A stretch of DNA of 16,394 bases, from assembly GCA_964353255.1 (NCBI GenBank), contig CAYGVJ010000117.1:1-16394 (forward strand). The letters are read 5' to 3'. A model generated the notes under the pieces. That model was not told the DNA's origin. It made no database searches and worked only from the letters and a program-made list of their open reading frames with translations. This document shows, in pieces, positions 7,326 to 15,270 of the stretch (position 1 is the first letter of the stretch; each line of letters begins with the position of its first letter). The position numbers and the translations under genes are program-made. The stretch comes from VFZS01 sp964353255. GTDB taxonomy: Bacteria > Acidobacteriota > Terriglobia > Bryobacterales > Bryobacteraceae.

Positions 7326-8696
7326 ATGCGTCGTAGAGACTTCATCAGCATGGTGGCTGCGCCAGCGCTGGCCGCGCAGGCAGGCGACAAATACCGCACC
7401 GCGCTGATCGGCAGCGGCTGGTGGGGCATGAACATCCTCACTTGCGCCATGGAGGCCGGCCAGTCCACGGTCGTCGCCCTGTGCGACGTGGATCAGAACC
7501 AGTTGAAACCGGCCGTCGAGAGAGTCGTCAAGCTCTCCGGCGATCAGCCCGCCACGTACACGGACTACCGCGAGCTGCTGGCCAAGGAGAAACCGGAGAT
7601 TGTCATTGTGGCCACCCCGGACCACTGGCATCCCCTGGCGATGATCGCGGCCGTCGAGGCCGGCGCGCACGTTTACGTCGAGAAACCCATCAGCCACACG
7701 ATCCAGGAAGGCCGGGCCATGGTCAAGGCCGCGCGCGCCGCCGACCGCGTCGTGCAGGTGGGCCTGCACCGGCGCGTCTCCCCGCACAACGTGGCGGGAA
7801 GGGAGTTCCTGCGCTCCGGCAACGCGGGCAAGATCGGCATGGTCCGGGCCTTCGTCCACTACCCGGGCGGGCCGGGCAAAAAGACGCCGGATTCCGAGCC
7901 GCCTCCCGGCCTGGACTGGAACTTCTGGTGCGGCCCGGCCCCCTTGCGCCCCTTCAACCGGACCATCCACCCTAGGGGCTTCCGCCAGTTCCTGGATTTC
8001 GCCAACGGCACCCTGGGCGACTGGGGCGTGCACTGGATGGATCAGATCCTCTGGTGCATGGAGGAGAAGTACCCCAAGAAGATCTTCTCCACCGGCGGCC
8101 GGTTCATCCGCCAGGACTCCACCGACGCCCCCGACACCCAGGTGGCCAGCTTCCAGTTCGACTCCTTCACCGTGGTCTGGGAGCACCGCCAGTACGCGGG
8201 TAATCCGGCCGAGAAGGCTAACATCGGCTGCTATTTCTACGGCACCGAGGGCACCTTCCACCTGGGCTGGCTGGACGGCTGGACCTTCTACCCGACCGGC
8301 AAGGGCAAGGAGATCATCCACCAGGACCCGCAACTGAACCAGCCCGACGACCAGAACATCAAACAGCTCTGGGCGGACTTCCTCGATGCCATCAAGACCG
8401 CCCGCCGGCCGGTCAATGACATCGAGAGCGGCCACCGCTCGACCACCATGAGCCTGCTGGGGATGCTCTCTTTGAAGCTGGGCCGCAGCCTCGCCTGGGA
8501 CGGCGAAGAAGAACTCGTCGTCGGCGACCCGGAAGCCAACAAGCTGTTGCGGCGGCCTTACCGCGCCCCGTGGAAGTATCCGGGGGGGTGGCCGCTCATT
8601 CCACCCACACCGCCACACCCGCCGGCCCCAGCTCTTTCTCGCCGATCAGAAGCTTGGCCCCAGGCCGCAGCGGCGCCGGCTGCCGCTTCTCGGTGA
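7326..8696 (+). CDS. Tat-exported Gfo/Idh/MocA family oxidoreductase
   Basis: The 456-residue product starts with a twin-arginine signal (MRRRDF, hydrophobic to about residue 18), so it is probably periplasmic. A Rossmann nucleotide-binding motif GSGWWG follows (29-34), with ATPDHWH (96-102), the family EKP motif (119-121) and GDWGVHWMD (231-239) of the substrate domain. Such enzymes oxidise or reduce sugars or sugar derivatives with NAD(P), often with tightly bound cofactor. AGGAG at 7311-7315 supports ATG at 7326. The family normally ends near PWKYPG (residue 420). Here about 36 further residues, rich in Pro and Ala, are read as the antisense of the convergent GH42 gene after a run of seven G. 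The tail therefore looks like loss of the original stop rather than a real domain. Confidence 0.88.
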   Translation: MRRRDFISMVAAPALAAQAGDKYRTALIGSGWWGMNILTCAMEAGQSTVVALCDVDQNQLKPAVERVVKLSGDQPATYTDYRELLAKEKPEIVIVATPDHWHPLAMIAAVEAGAHVYVEKPISHTIQEGRAMVKAARAADRVVQVGLHRRVSPHNVAGREFLRSGNAGKIGMVRAFVHYPGGPGKKTPDSEPPPGLDWNFWCGPAPLRPFNRTIHPRGFRQFLDFANGTLGDWGVHWMDQILWCMEEKYPKKIFSTGGRFIRQDSTDAPDTQVASFQFDSFTVVWEHRQYAGNPAEKANIGCYFYGTEGTFHLGWLDGWTFYPTGKGKEIIHQDPQLNQPDDQNIKQLWADFLDAIKTARRPVNDIESGHRSTTMSLLGMLSLKLGRSLAWDGEEELVVGDPEANKLLRRPYRAPWKYPGGWPLIPPTPPHPPAPALSRRSEAWPQAAAAPAAASR

Positions 8697-10680
8697 AGTT
8701 GGTGGCCACCCAGAAGCCGTCCCGCCAATCGACCAGGAACTGAGGGTCGAAGTTCTCGACGCGCACACCCGCCGCCTGGAAGACACCTTTCACCAGATCG
8801 CGCTCGAGCGCGCCATCGACGGAGTCCACGCCGATGTAGGTCACCGTGCCCGCGCCCAGCTTGCGGGTGACCGCAGCCGCCTTGCCGGCGTAGAAATGGT
8901 CGGCGTAATGGGCGAGCGCGGTGACGCCCGGCGCGGGTTCCAGGATTTCACCCCAGCTCACCCAGGCGTATTCCTTGTCCTTGACCCGCACCTTGCCGGT
9001 CACCGGAGCCGGCAGCACATCGAAGAAGGGAATCTTCGCGCCGATCAGCTCGTTGATCGGCCCGGCCCAGGCGGCCTCGAAGAGCTGGCCCCGCCGGTCC
9101 TTCTGCGCGGACCGGCATGAAAGCACCAGGTGGCCGCCGGCGCGCACGTAGGCGGTCAAGCGCCCGATCAGTTTCTCATCCACGAGCTGGTAAGCGGGCG
9201 CCACCAGGAAGGGGTAGCGCGCAAAATCCTTCTCCTCGGTGATCACGTCCACCGGGGCGCCCAGGCTCTTGAGCGCTTGGTAGTAGCGCAACAGGTGGCC
9301 CAGCGTATCCCAGCGCACGGTCTGCGTGTGGTTGTCTATGTCCCAGCGGTTGTCGAAGTTGTAGAGAAACCCCGTGCGCCGGGCGGCGTAGTCGGGCGGC
9401 TCTTTGCGCCCGGGCTGGTAGTAGCGGCGCAGCAGCCGCACGTCGTTCATTGCCTGGGCGTATTCCCGGCCGCCGATTGAGGGCGTGACCCCGTCGGTAC
9501 CGGCCAGTCCCTGGTGGTACAGCTCGCTGCCGTAGAGCGGCTGCCGGTACCGATAAGTGCAGACCACTTTGGCGCCCGTGGCGAAGGCCTGCAGGATCCA
9601 CATCCGGATGGCCCCGGGATAGGGCCACGGGTTCACGTCGCCCCAGTTGACCTGGCCCGGCTGAAGCTCCATCAGGCCTTCGGCGCCATTGATTGAGCGC
9701 GTGAAATCGTGCATGAAGGATAGCGCGGCGCCGTCGCCCAGCCGGTACCCCAGCGGCCCCTCGTTCAGGTTGCCATGCACCGGGTAGACGGTCCAGGTGA
9801 TGATATCCAGGTCCTTGCCGTTGAGCGTCGGGTCCACCTCCTTGTGCCCGGCCATGTAGTTGGTGGTCACCCACTGGTTGCGGGTGTGCTTGCGCAGCAA
9901 CTCGGCCTGAAACCGGACATAGCCGGCGGCTTCCTGGGCGAACCAGCGCTGGAAATCGAGCTGCGCGTGCGGGTTCACCCGCGCCACCAGGGCGTCCGGG
10001 TTGGGAATGTCGATCTGGTCGAAGTTCTGGTACATTTCCGACCAAAAGGCGGTGCCCCAGTCCCGGTTCAGGCGCTGGACGGTTCCGTAGCGGGCTTTCA
10101 GCCACTCGCGGAATTTCCTCTGGCAGAACGGGCAGTAGCAGTAGTTCTTGCCGTAGTGGCTCAGCTCGTTGTCGATCTGCCAACCCCACACCGCGGGGTG
10201 GCTGCCGAAACGCCGCGCCAGCTCGGTGGTGATCTTGGCCACGTAGTCCCGGTACAGCGGCACGCTCCAGCAGGCCTGTTCGCGCGAGCCGTGATTCATC
10301 CGCCGGCCCCCCGAGTCCACCATCAGCACTTCCGGGTGCTGGCGCACCAGCCACACCGGCGGCGTGGCGCTGGGTGTGCAGAGCACCACTTTCAGGCCTT
10401 GAGCCGCGCTCAGTTCGACGTTCTTCTCCAGCCAGGAGAAGTCGTAGTGGCCTTCCTCCGGCTCCATGAAGGCCCAGGCGAACTCGCCCATGTGGACGAA
10501 CTCCATGCCCAGCTTTTTGATGTTGGCGATGTCGCGCGCCCACTGGCTCCCCGGCCAGGCCTCCGGGTAGTAGTAGACGCCGATGTTCATCATCTCGGCG
10601 GGCGGGAAATAGGGCGCCGGCTGGGCGCTGGCCAGCGCGGCAGAGATAATCAGCAGGGTGAAGACGGCTCGGCTCGACAT
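8596..10680 (-). CDS. Secreted GH42 beta-galactosidase-like glycosidase
   Basis: The 694-residue product has a signal peptide (about 1-20, ending ALASA). A TIM-barrel domain follows, with GVYYYPEAWP at 34-43, acid/base Glu172 in WQIDNELS, and the probable nucleophile Glu338 in LMELQPGQVNW. A Cys cluster CYCPFC (181-186) matches the zinc site seen in many GH42 enzymes. The trimerisation (glutamine-amidotransferase-like) domain and C-terminal beta domain follow. Family length is usually about 650-700 residues, so the gene is complete. GGAGGA 5 bases before ATG 10680 is a strong ribosome binding site. GH42 enzymes release beta-galactosyl (sometimes arabinosyl) residues. A secreted form fits extracellular or periplasmic polysaccharide breakdown with the adjacent esterase and oxidoreductase. 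Its 3' end overlaps the convergent oxidoreductase gene by 101 bp. Confidence 0.93.
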   Translation of the reverse strand: MSSRAVFTLLIISAALASAQPAPYFPPAEMMNIGVYYYPEAWPGSQWARDIANIKKLGMEFVHMGEFAWAFMEPEEGHYDFSWLEKNVELSAAQGLKVVLCTPSATPPVWLVRQHPEVLMVDSGGRRMNHGSREQACWSVPLYRDYVAKITTELARRFGSHPAVWGWQIDNELSHYGKNYCYCPFCQRKFREWLKARYGTVQRLNRDWGTAFWSEMYQNFDQIDIPNPDALVARVNPHAQLDFQRWFAQEAAGYVRFQAELLRKHTRNQWVTTNYMAGHKEVDPTLNGKDLDIITWTVYPVHGNLNEGPLGYRLGDGAALSFMHDFTRSINGAEGLMELQPGQVNWGDVNPWPYPGAIRMWILQAFATGAKVVCTYRYRQPLYGSELYHQGLAGTDGVTPSIGGREYAQAMNDVRLLRRYYQPGRKEPPDYAARRTGFLYNFDNRWDIDNHTQTVRWDTLGHLLRYYQALKSLGAPVDVITEEKDFARYPFLVAPAYQLVDEKLIGRLTAYVRAGGHLVLSCRSAQKDRRGQLFEAAWAGPINELIGAKIPFFDVLPAPVTGKVRVKDKEYAWVSWGEILEPAPGVTALAHYADHFYAGKAAAVTRKLGAGTVTYIGVDSVDGALERDLVKGVFQAAGVRVENFDPQFLVDWRDGFWVATNFTEKRQPAPLRPGAKLLIGEKELGPAGVAVWVE

Positions 10681-10701
10681 GGTTCCTCCAGCACAACGTC
10701 G

Positions 10702-10730
10702 ATTGTACTGAATGTGGGGTGGCGGTTAGG
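10702..10730 (-). promoter_or_regulatory. Candidate promoter for the GH42 gene
   Basis: TACAAT at 10707-10702 is a good -10, about 22 bp upstream of the ATG. The -35 position (10730-10725, CCTAAC) is weak, which may mean activator dependence. The gene may also be read through from the upstream antitoxin gene. Confidence 0.35.
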
Positions 10731-10744
10731 CCGCGCCCGGCGAA

Positions 10745-11161
10745 TCAGATGAACAGGTCCGCCGGAACGTGAAAGAACTCGGCCAGCCTCTTGGCCTGGG
10801 CCTTGCTGATACCGCGCTTGCGGTTCAGCACCTCCGAGGTGGTTCCTTTGCTCCCAAACAGCGGCCACAGATCTTTCTGGGTGAGGCCCCGCGCCTCCAT
10901 CAGTTCGGCCAGAATCGCGACCGGATCGCCGGCGCCTAGCGGGTAGTGACGGTCGTCGTAATCCTCAACCAGGATTCCCAGCAGCTCCAACAGTTTTCCC
11001 TCTTCCGGAGAGAGCGCCGATTCTCCTTTGGCCGTGAGCTCCCCGGCTAGGACCACCATTTCGTCGTACTCCTCCTCGGTGACAATCCGCCTGGGCAAAG
11101 CCCTGGCCAGAAGCCTGCCGTATTTCCTCCCGTCAATCGTGGCCACTGTCATGCCTGCCAC
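10745..11161 (-). CDS. Orphan HigA-like XRE-family antitoxin/regulator
   Basis: The 138-residue product matches the YgjM/HigA architecture: an acidic N-terminal half (TEEEYDEMV around 28-36, SPEEGKLLELL around 51-61) and a C-terminal helix-turn-helix (about 92-118, with LTQKDL, GSKGTTSEVLN and KRGISKAQAKRLAEFF). It ends in HVPADLFI, the typical C-terminus of this group. GTG at 11161 has GAGGGG about 7 bases upstream; ATG at 11152 is an alternative. In HigBA the toxin gene normally precedes the antitoxin. Here the preceding gene is an aminotransferase ending 10 bp away, and no RelE/HigB-like ORF is present on either side. It is therefore an orphan, perhaps a solitary regulator carried in the rpsA operon. 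Confidence 0.8.
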   Translation of the reverse strand: MAGMTVATIDGRKYGRLLARALPRRIVTEEEYDEMVVLAGELTAKGESALSPEEGKLLELLGILVEDYDDRHYPLGAGDPVAILAELMEARGLTQKDLWPLFGSKGTTSEVLNRKRGISKAQAKRLAEFFHVPADLFI

Positions 11162-11171
11162 CCGGCGCCCC

Positions 11172-12434
11172 TCACTCTCCGGCCGGTTTCTCAGGCGCCG
11201 CGGCGGGGACGGCCTTCACCTTCTTGAAGATCTTGGACAGGATGCTCACGGCGTGGTCCACTTCCTGCTCGGTGATGACGTAGGGCGGCAGGAAGCGCAG
11301 GACGGTTTCGTGGGTGCAGTTGATGAGCAGGCCCTCGGCCAGGGCGTCGGCGACGAACTGCTTGCCCGGGATGTCCAGTTCGAGGCCGATCATCAGGCCG
11401 AACCCGCGGACCTCCTTGATGAAGCTGTGGTGGCGCGCCAACTCCGAGAGCTGCACGCGGAAATCGCCGCCCAGGCGGAAGATGGCGGGCAGCAGGCCAC
11501 CCAGGATGTCCAGGAATTCGAGCGCCACCCGGCAGGCCAGCGCGCCTCCGCCGAATGTGCTGCCATGCATGCCGGAGGCGATGGTAGCCGCGGCTTTCTC
11601 GTTGGCTACCACGGCGCCCAGCGGCAAGCCGCAGGCCAGCGGCTTGGCCATCACGGTGATGTCCGGCAGCACCGGCGGCTCGGCCAGTTGATAGGCGAAG
11701 TAGCGTCCCGTGCGCCCCAGGCCGCACTGAATCTCGTCGAAGACCAGCAAGGCGTTGCAGCGGTCCGCCAGTTTCCGGGCCTGGCGGGCGTAAGCGACAT
11801 CCAGCGGGTAGATGCCGCCCTCGCCCTGGATCCATTCCAGAACGATGCCGGCGGTGCGGTCCGTCACCGCCGCCTCCAGGGCGCCGGGATCGTTGAACGG
11901 AACGAACCTGCCTCCCGGCAGCAGCGGCTCGAACTCCTGGCGGTACTTCTCCTGGCCCGTCACCGAAAGGGCGCCCAGGGTGCGGCCATGGAAGGAATTG
12001 TCTAGGGAAACGATCTCCAACTTGTCGGGGCTGATCTTGCGGCCGTGCGCGCGGATCATCTTCAGGGCGGCTTCCATCGCCTCCGTGCCCGAATTGCAGA
12101 AGAAGGCCCGCTGGAGCCCGGTCAGCTCGACCAGGCGCCGGGCCAGGGGGCCCTGGTACTCGTGGTAGTAAAGATTGGAGCAGTGGATCAGCAGGGCGGC
12201 CTGCTCGCGCAGCACGCTCAGGATGCGCGGATGGCCGTGGCCGAGCGCGTTCACCCCGATGCCCGCGATCAAGTCCAGGTAGCGTTTGCCTGCGATGTCG
12301 AAGAGATAGCAGCCTTTGCCGCGGTGCAGCACCAGCGGGTAACGGCTGTAGTTCTGGAGCAGGTACTGGCTCTCCAGCTCCTGCACGATCTGCGAGGGGG
12401 TCTTTTCGGCTTGGGCGGCGGGCAAGCTGCTCAT
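11172..12434 (-). CDS. argD: Acetylornithine/ornithine-type class III aminotransferase
   Basis: The 420-residue PLP enzyme of aminotransferase class III has FCNSGTEAMEAALK (112-125, cofactor phosphate region), SFHGRTLGALS (147-157), VFDEIQCGLGRTG with Asp233 contacting the PLP pyridine nitrogen, and VMAKPLACGLP with Schiff-base Lys264. The family includes ArgD (N-acetylornithine to N-acetylglutamate semialdehyde in arginine synthesis), ornithine and related omega-aminotransferases. ArgD is the closest by overall pattern but no other arg gene is nearby, so the symbol is tentative. ATG at 12434 is chosen because the sequence upstream is shadow of the HIT gene; its Shine-Dalgarno is weak (A-rich), 14 bp after the HIT stop. 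It is followed closely by the HigA-like gene, consistent with one operon. Confidence 0.82.
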   Translation of the reverse strand: MSSLPAAQAEKTPSQIVQELESQYLLQNYSRYPLVLHRGKGCYLFDIAGKRYLDLIAGIGVNALGHGHPRILSVLREQAALLIHCSNLYYHEYQGPLARRLVELTGLQRAFFCNSGTEAMEAALKMIRAHGRKISPDKLEIVSLDNSFHGRTLGALSVTGQEKYRQEFEPLLPGGRFVPFNDPGALEAAVTDRTAGIVLEWIQGEGGIYPLDVAYARQARKLADRCNALLVFDEIQCGLGRTGRYFAYQLAEPPVLPDITVMAKPLACGLPLGAVVANEKAAATIASGMHGSTFGGGALACRVALEFLDILGGLLPAIFRLGGDFRVQLSELARHHSFIKEVRGFGLMIGLELDIPGKQFVADALAEGLLINCTHETVLRFLPPYVITEQEVDHAVSILSKIFKKVKAVPAAAPEKPAGE

Positions 12435-12448
12435 TTTTTCATCATACT

Positions 12449-12931
12449 TCAGGATCCGCCGAAGGCCTGAGACAGCTTCCGATAGGTCGTGGCGAGGTCC
12501 TCGGGGACGATGCGGGTTTCGCCAACGGTGGTCATGAAGCTCGTGTCGCCGGGCCAGCGCGGCACCACGTGGACATGGAGGTGGCCGGCGACCCCGGCCC
12601 CGGCGCATTCGCCGATGTTGAGGCCCACGTTGAAACCGCGCGGCCGGTAGATGGCGCGCAGGTGCGTCTCGGCCCGCCGCGTCAGGCGCATCATCTCGGC
12701 CAGCGTGGCCTCTTCCGCCTCCTCCAGCGTGGCCACGTGAGCGTACGGCGCCACCATCAGGTGGCCGGTGTTGTAAGGGAACAAGTTCAGCAGGACGAAG
12801 GCGCTGGCGCCGCGGTGGACGATGTAGTTCTGCTCATCGTCGTTCTGGGCGGGCTTCTGGCAGAAGATGCACTCGGGAGCGGGGGCCGACTGCACGTACT
12901 GATAACGCCAGGGAGTCCAGAGGTGATCCAT
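12449..12931 (-). CDS. HIT-family nucleotide hydrolase/phosphorylase
   Basis: The 160-residue product has the histidine-triad signature HLHVHVVPRW (117-126; His117, His119, His121, the middle His of the triad region being nucleophilic). A CIFC pair (21-24) resembles the zinc-binding N-terminus of Ap4A phosphorylase-like HIT proteins, and NLFPYNTGHLMV (49-60) is also typical. Members cleave dinucleoside polyphosphates or nucleotide conjugates in the cytoplasm. The start MDHLWTPWR is highly characteristic of this subfamily and supports ATG 12931, although only a distant AGG is seen upstream. It lies 10 bp after the ihfB/HU stop and 14 bp before the aminotransferase start, and so sits inside the operon. 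The substrate is not decided by sequence. Confidence 0.92.
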   Translation of the reverse strand: MDHLWTPWRYQYVQSAPAPECIFCQKPAQNDDEQNYIVHRGASAFVLLNLFPYNTGHLMVAPYAHVATLEEAEEATLAEMMRLTRRAETHLRAIYRPRGFNVGLNIGECAGAGVAGHLHVHVVPRWPGDTSFMTTVGETRIVPEDLATTYRKLSQAFGGS

Positions 12932-12941
12932 GCTGGGAAGC

Positions 12942-13268
12942 CTAGTACGCGTGCGGAGCTTCGCCCGCCGGGGCGGGGCTGTCGGCGGCCGGGAGACCGT
13001 TCACCAGGTCCTTGAGTTCCTTGCTGGGCTTGAAGAACGGTATGCGCTTGGCGGGGACGTCCACCCGCGCTCCGGTCTTGGGGTTCCGGCCGATGCGAGG
13101 CTGGCGCTGCCGCGTGCGGAAGCTGCCGAACCCGCGGATCTCCACCTTGCTCCCTCCGCGCAGGGCGCGCACGATGCTCTCGAAAACGGTCTCGACGATC
13201 TCCTCGGAATCCTTGCGGCTCATTTCCACGACCCGGGAGACTTCATCAATCAGTTCGGCCTTCGTCAT
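12942..13268 (-). CDS. ihfB: Integration host factor beta/HU-family DNA-bending protein
   Basis: The 108-residue nucleoid protein has the complete HU/IHF fold: N-terminal helices (MTKAELIDEVSRVV), VEIRGFGSF (42-50), the DNA-contacting arm with GRNPKTG (60-66), and VPAKRIPFFKPSKELKD. About 15 residues beyond the usual end form a Pro/Ala tail. The ihfB symbol rests on similarity and on its position directly downstream of rpsA, as in E. coli. IHF-like and HU-like members are not always separable. ATG 13268 is preceded by AGGAG and CAGGAC. The 56-bp gap after rpsA contains two RNA hairpins. It would bend DNA as a homo- or heterodimer; no alpha-subunit gene is in view. Confidence 0.9.
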   Translation of the reverse strand: MTKAELIDEVSRVVEMSRKDSEEIVETVFESIVRALRGGSKVEIRGFGSFRTRQRQPRIGRNPKTGARVDVPAKRIPFFKPSKELKDLVNGLPAADSPAPAGEAPHAY

Positions 13269-13283
13269 GTCCTGTTTCTCCTT

Positions 13284-13325
13284 GAGGGTGTTCTCCCCTC
13301 GGCCCGCAGCCTCGTTTCCGAGGCT
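13284..13325 (-). promoter_or_regulatory. Two intercistronic RNA hairpins between rpsA and ihfB
   Basis: On the minus strand, AGCCTCG-GAAA-CGAGGCT (13325-13308) is a perfect 7-bp stem with a GNRA loop starting at the last base of the rpsA stop codon. A second stem GAGGG/CCCTC (13300-13284) follows, just ahead of the ihfB ribosome binding site. No T-run follows either, so a processing or mRNA-stability element fits better than a terminator. Confidence 0.5.
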
Positions 13326-15043
13326 CAGCCTTGCCCTTTCAGGTGCATGGCCTCTTCTAGAGTCAGCGTGGCGGCGGCGGCCCGGCGCTGGTATTCCTCC
13401 AGGCGGCCGCGTTCCTCGTCGTCGCCCAGAGCCCGGATGCTCAAACCGATCTTCTTGTCCGCCTCGCTGAGCTTGATGATCTTGAACTCGTACTCCCGCC
13501 CGATATCCAGGGGCGGCTCATCCCGGCGCCGGTCGGAGGCGCCGGGGATCTCCGAATTATGGCACAGACCCTCGACGCCTTCGGCCAGCTCGACAAAGAC
13601 CCCGAAATTGGCGGTCCGGCACACTTTGCCGCGCAGCGCTTCGCCCACTTGGTGGGAGCCGAAGAAAGTCTCCCAGGCGTCGGGTTGCAGTTGCTTGACA
13701 CCCAGCGAGAGGCGGCGGTTGGCGGCGTTGATGTGCAGGACCACGGCCTGCACGAGCTGGCCCTTCTTCAGCACCTCCGAGGGATGCTTGACGTGCTTGG
13801 TCCAGGACAGGTCGGAGACGTGCACCAGGCCGTCGATGCCGTCCTCGATCTCGACAAAAGCCCCGAAATCGGTCAGCTTGCGGACACGGCCCTCGACGAC
13901 CGAGCCGACGCTGTAGCGCGTCTCGACCGTGGTCCAGGGGTCGGGTTCGAGCTGCTTGACACCCAGCGAAATGCGCCGTTCCTTGGACTGGACCGCAATC
14001 ACCACGGCCTCGACCGAGTCGCCGGGCTTGACCACCTTGGAGGGATGCTTCATGCGGCGCGACCAGGTCATCTCGGAAATGTGGATCAGGCCCTCGACGC
14101 CGGGTTCCAGTTCGACGAAGGCGCCGTAGTCGGTCACGCTGACCACCCGGCCCAGCACGCGGGCATGCGGCGGGTAGCGCTCGGCGACGCTGTCCCAAGG
14201 GTCGGGGGCCAGCTCTTTCAGGCTCAACGAGACGCGTTCCCGCTCCCGGTCGAACTTCACGACCCGGACCGTGATCTCGTCGCCCACGCTGATGACTTCC
14301 GAGGGGTGGTTGACGCGGCCCCAGGACATGTCGCTGACGTGGAGCAGGCCGTCGATGCCCCCCAGGTCCACGAAGGCGCCGTATTCGGTGAGGTTCTTCA
14401 CCACGCCGGTGAGCACCGCGCCGGGCTGGAGCGAGTCCAGGGTGGCCGTCTTGCGGGCGGTCTGTTCTTCTTCGATGGCCAGCTTGCGCGAGACGACTAC
14501 GTTGCCTCGGCGGCGGTTGAGCTTGACGATTTTCACCGGGATGTCCTGACCCAGGAAAGCGTCCAGGTTGTGGGTGGGGCGCAGATCGATCTGGGAGCTG
14601 GGCATGAAAGCTTTCACCCCCACGTCCACGGCCAGGCCGCCCTTGGTGCGGCCCAGGACATGACCGGAAACCAGCAACTGCTCGCGAAATGCCTTCTCCA
14701 GGTTGTTCCAGGCGCGGATGCGGCTGGCCTTCTCGTGCGAAAGCAGGATGTAGCCCTCCGGCTCCGGGCCACGGTGGTCCACCATAACGTCGATGACGTC
14801 TCCGCGCTGGACCAGCACCTGACCGTTGGGCTGGCGGAACTGCTCGATGGGCACCAATCCTTCGGACTTGTAGCCAAAATCGACGATGACTTCCTTCTCG
14901 GTGACTTTCAGGACACGGCCTTCGAGAATCTCTCCTTCCGCCGGGGGCGCAAAATGACCGTAGTCTTCGATGAGGTGTTGGTAGTCGTCCTCGGCAGGGG
15001 CCCTCGGGGGCGGAGTGGGGAGGTCATTCTGGTTGGTGGCCAT
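13325..15043 (-). CDS. rpsA: 30S ribosomal protein S1, six S1 domains
   Basis: The product is a six-domain S1 protein of 572 residues. Using numbering from the first ATG (15049), domains begin near residues 39, 127, 209, 295, 381 and 468. Domains 3-5 carry the clearest GAFVDL/GAFVEL...GLLHVSDMSW-type repeats. S1 binds mRNA on the small subunit and promotes initiation on leaders with weak or no Shine-Dalgarno. Two in-frame ATGs lie 6 bases apart. GGAGA is only about 2 bases before the first but about 8 before the second (15043), so the second is preferred. Domain 6 is the least conserved. It is the first gene of the operon rpsA-ihfB-HIT-argD-higA-like, driven by a strong promoter with a long leader. 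Confidence 0.96.
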   Translation of the reverse strand: MATNQNDLPTPPPRAPAEDDYQHLIEDYGHFAPPAEGEILEGRVLKVTEKEVIVDFGYKSEGLVPIEQFRQPNGQVLVQRGDVIDVMVDHRGPEPEGYILLSHEKASRIRAWNNLEKAFREQLLVSGHVLGRTKGGLAVDVGVKAFMPSSQIDLRPTHNLDAFLGQDIPVKIVKLNRRRGNVVVSRKLAIEEEQTARKTATLDSLQPGAVLTGVVKNLTEYGAFVDLGGIDGLLHVSDMSWGRVNHPSEVISVGDEITVRVVKFDRERERVSLSLKELAPDPWDSVAERYPPHARVLGRVVSVTDYGAFVELEPGVEGLIHISEMTWSRRMKHPSKVVKPGDSVEAVVIAVQSKERRISLGVKQLEPDPWTTVETRYSVGSVVEGRVRKLTDFGAFVEIEDGIDGLVHVSDLSWTKHVKHPSEVLKKGQLVQAVVLHINAANRRLSLGVKQLQPDAWETFFGSHQVGEALRGKVCRTANFGVFVELAEGVEGLCHNSEIPGASDRRRDEPPLDIGREYEFKIIKLSEADKKIGLSIRALGDDEERGRLEEYQRRAAAATLTLEEAMHLKGQG

Positions 15044-15222
15044 GGCCATGTCTCCAAGCCGGCCGATCTAACGGAACCTCAGGTTTCGGACTCTGCGAAC
15101 GTGTCAGGCCCGTCGGAACGCTGGTGAGTTGAGCGAGCAACTCCAGCAGCTTGAACGAGAGCCCTGGGGGCCCGTCCCACCGCAGCGCCCCTGGATACAC
15201 AAATCATTGATAGATCAGCACT
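15044..15222 (-). promoter_or_regulatory. Long rpsA 5' leader with a hairpin
   Basis: From the predicted transcription start near 15222 to the ATG there are about 180 nt without an ORF of note. GAGTTG-CTCGCT-CAACTC (15143-15126) forms a 6-bp hairpin, extendable with CTG/CAG across a bulge. S1 represses its own translation through leader structure in E. coli. A similar role here is inference. Confidence 0.35.
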
Positions 15223-15228
15223 TCAGCA

Positions 15229-15257
15229 ATACTAGCCGAGCGGCCAGCCCTTGTCAA
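15229..15257 (-). promoter_or_regulatory. Sigma70-type promoter for the rpsA operon
   Basis: On the minus strand, a perfect TTGACA (15257-15252), a 17-bp spacer and TAGTAT (15234-15229). This is one of the two strongest promoter matches in the window, correctly placed for rpsA. Confidence 0.75.
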
Positions 15258-15270
15258 CCGGTCTGCGGCC

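Noticed and set aside
8581..8600. A simple one-base frameshift in the G7 run that would restore the oxidoreductase stop
   Set aside because: I read both alternative frames after the G-run and neither gives a prompt stop, so a single indel does not obviously explain the long tail.
10745..11161. Complete HigBA toxin-antitoxin module
   Set aside because: Only the antitoxin-like gene is present; the flanking genes are argD-like and GH42.
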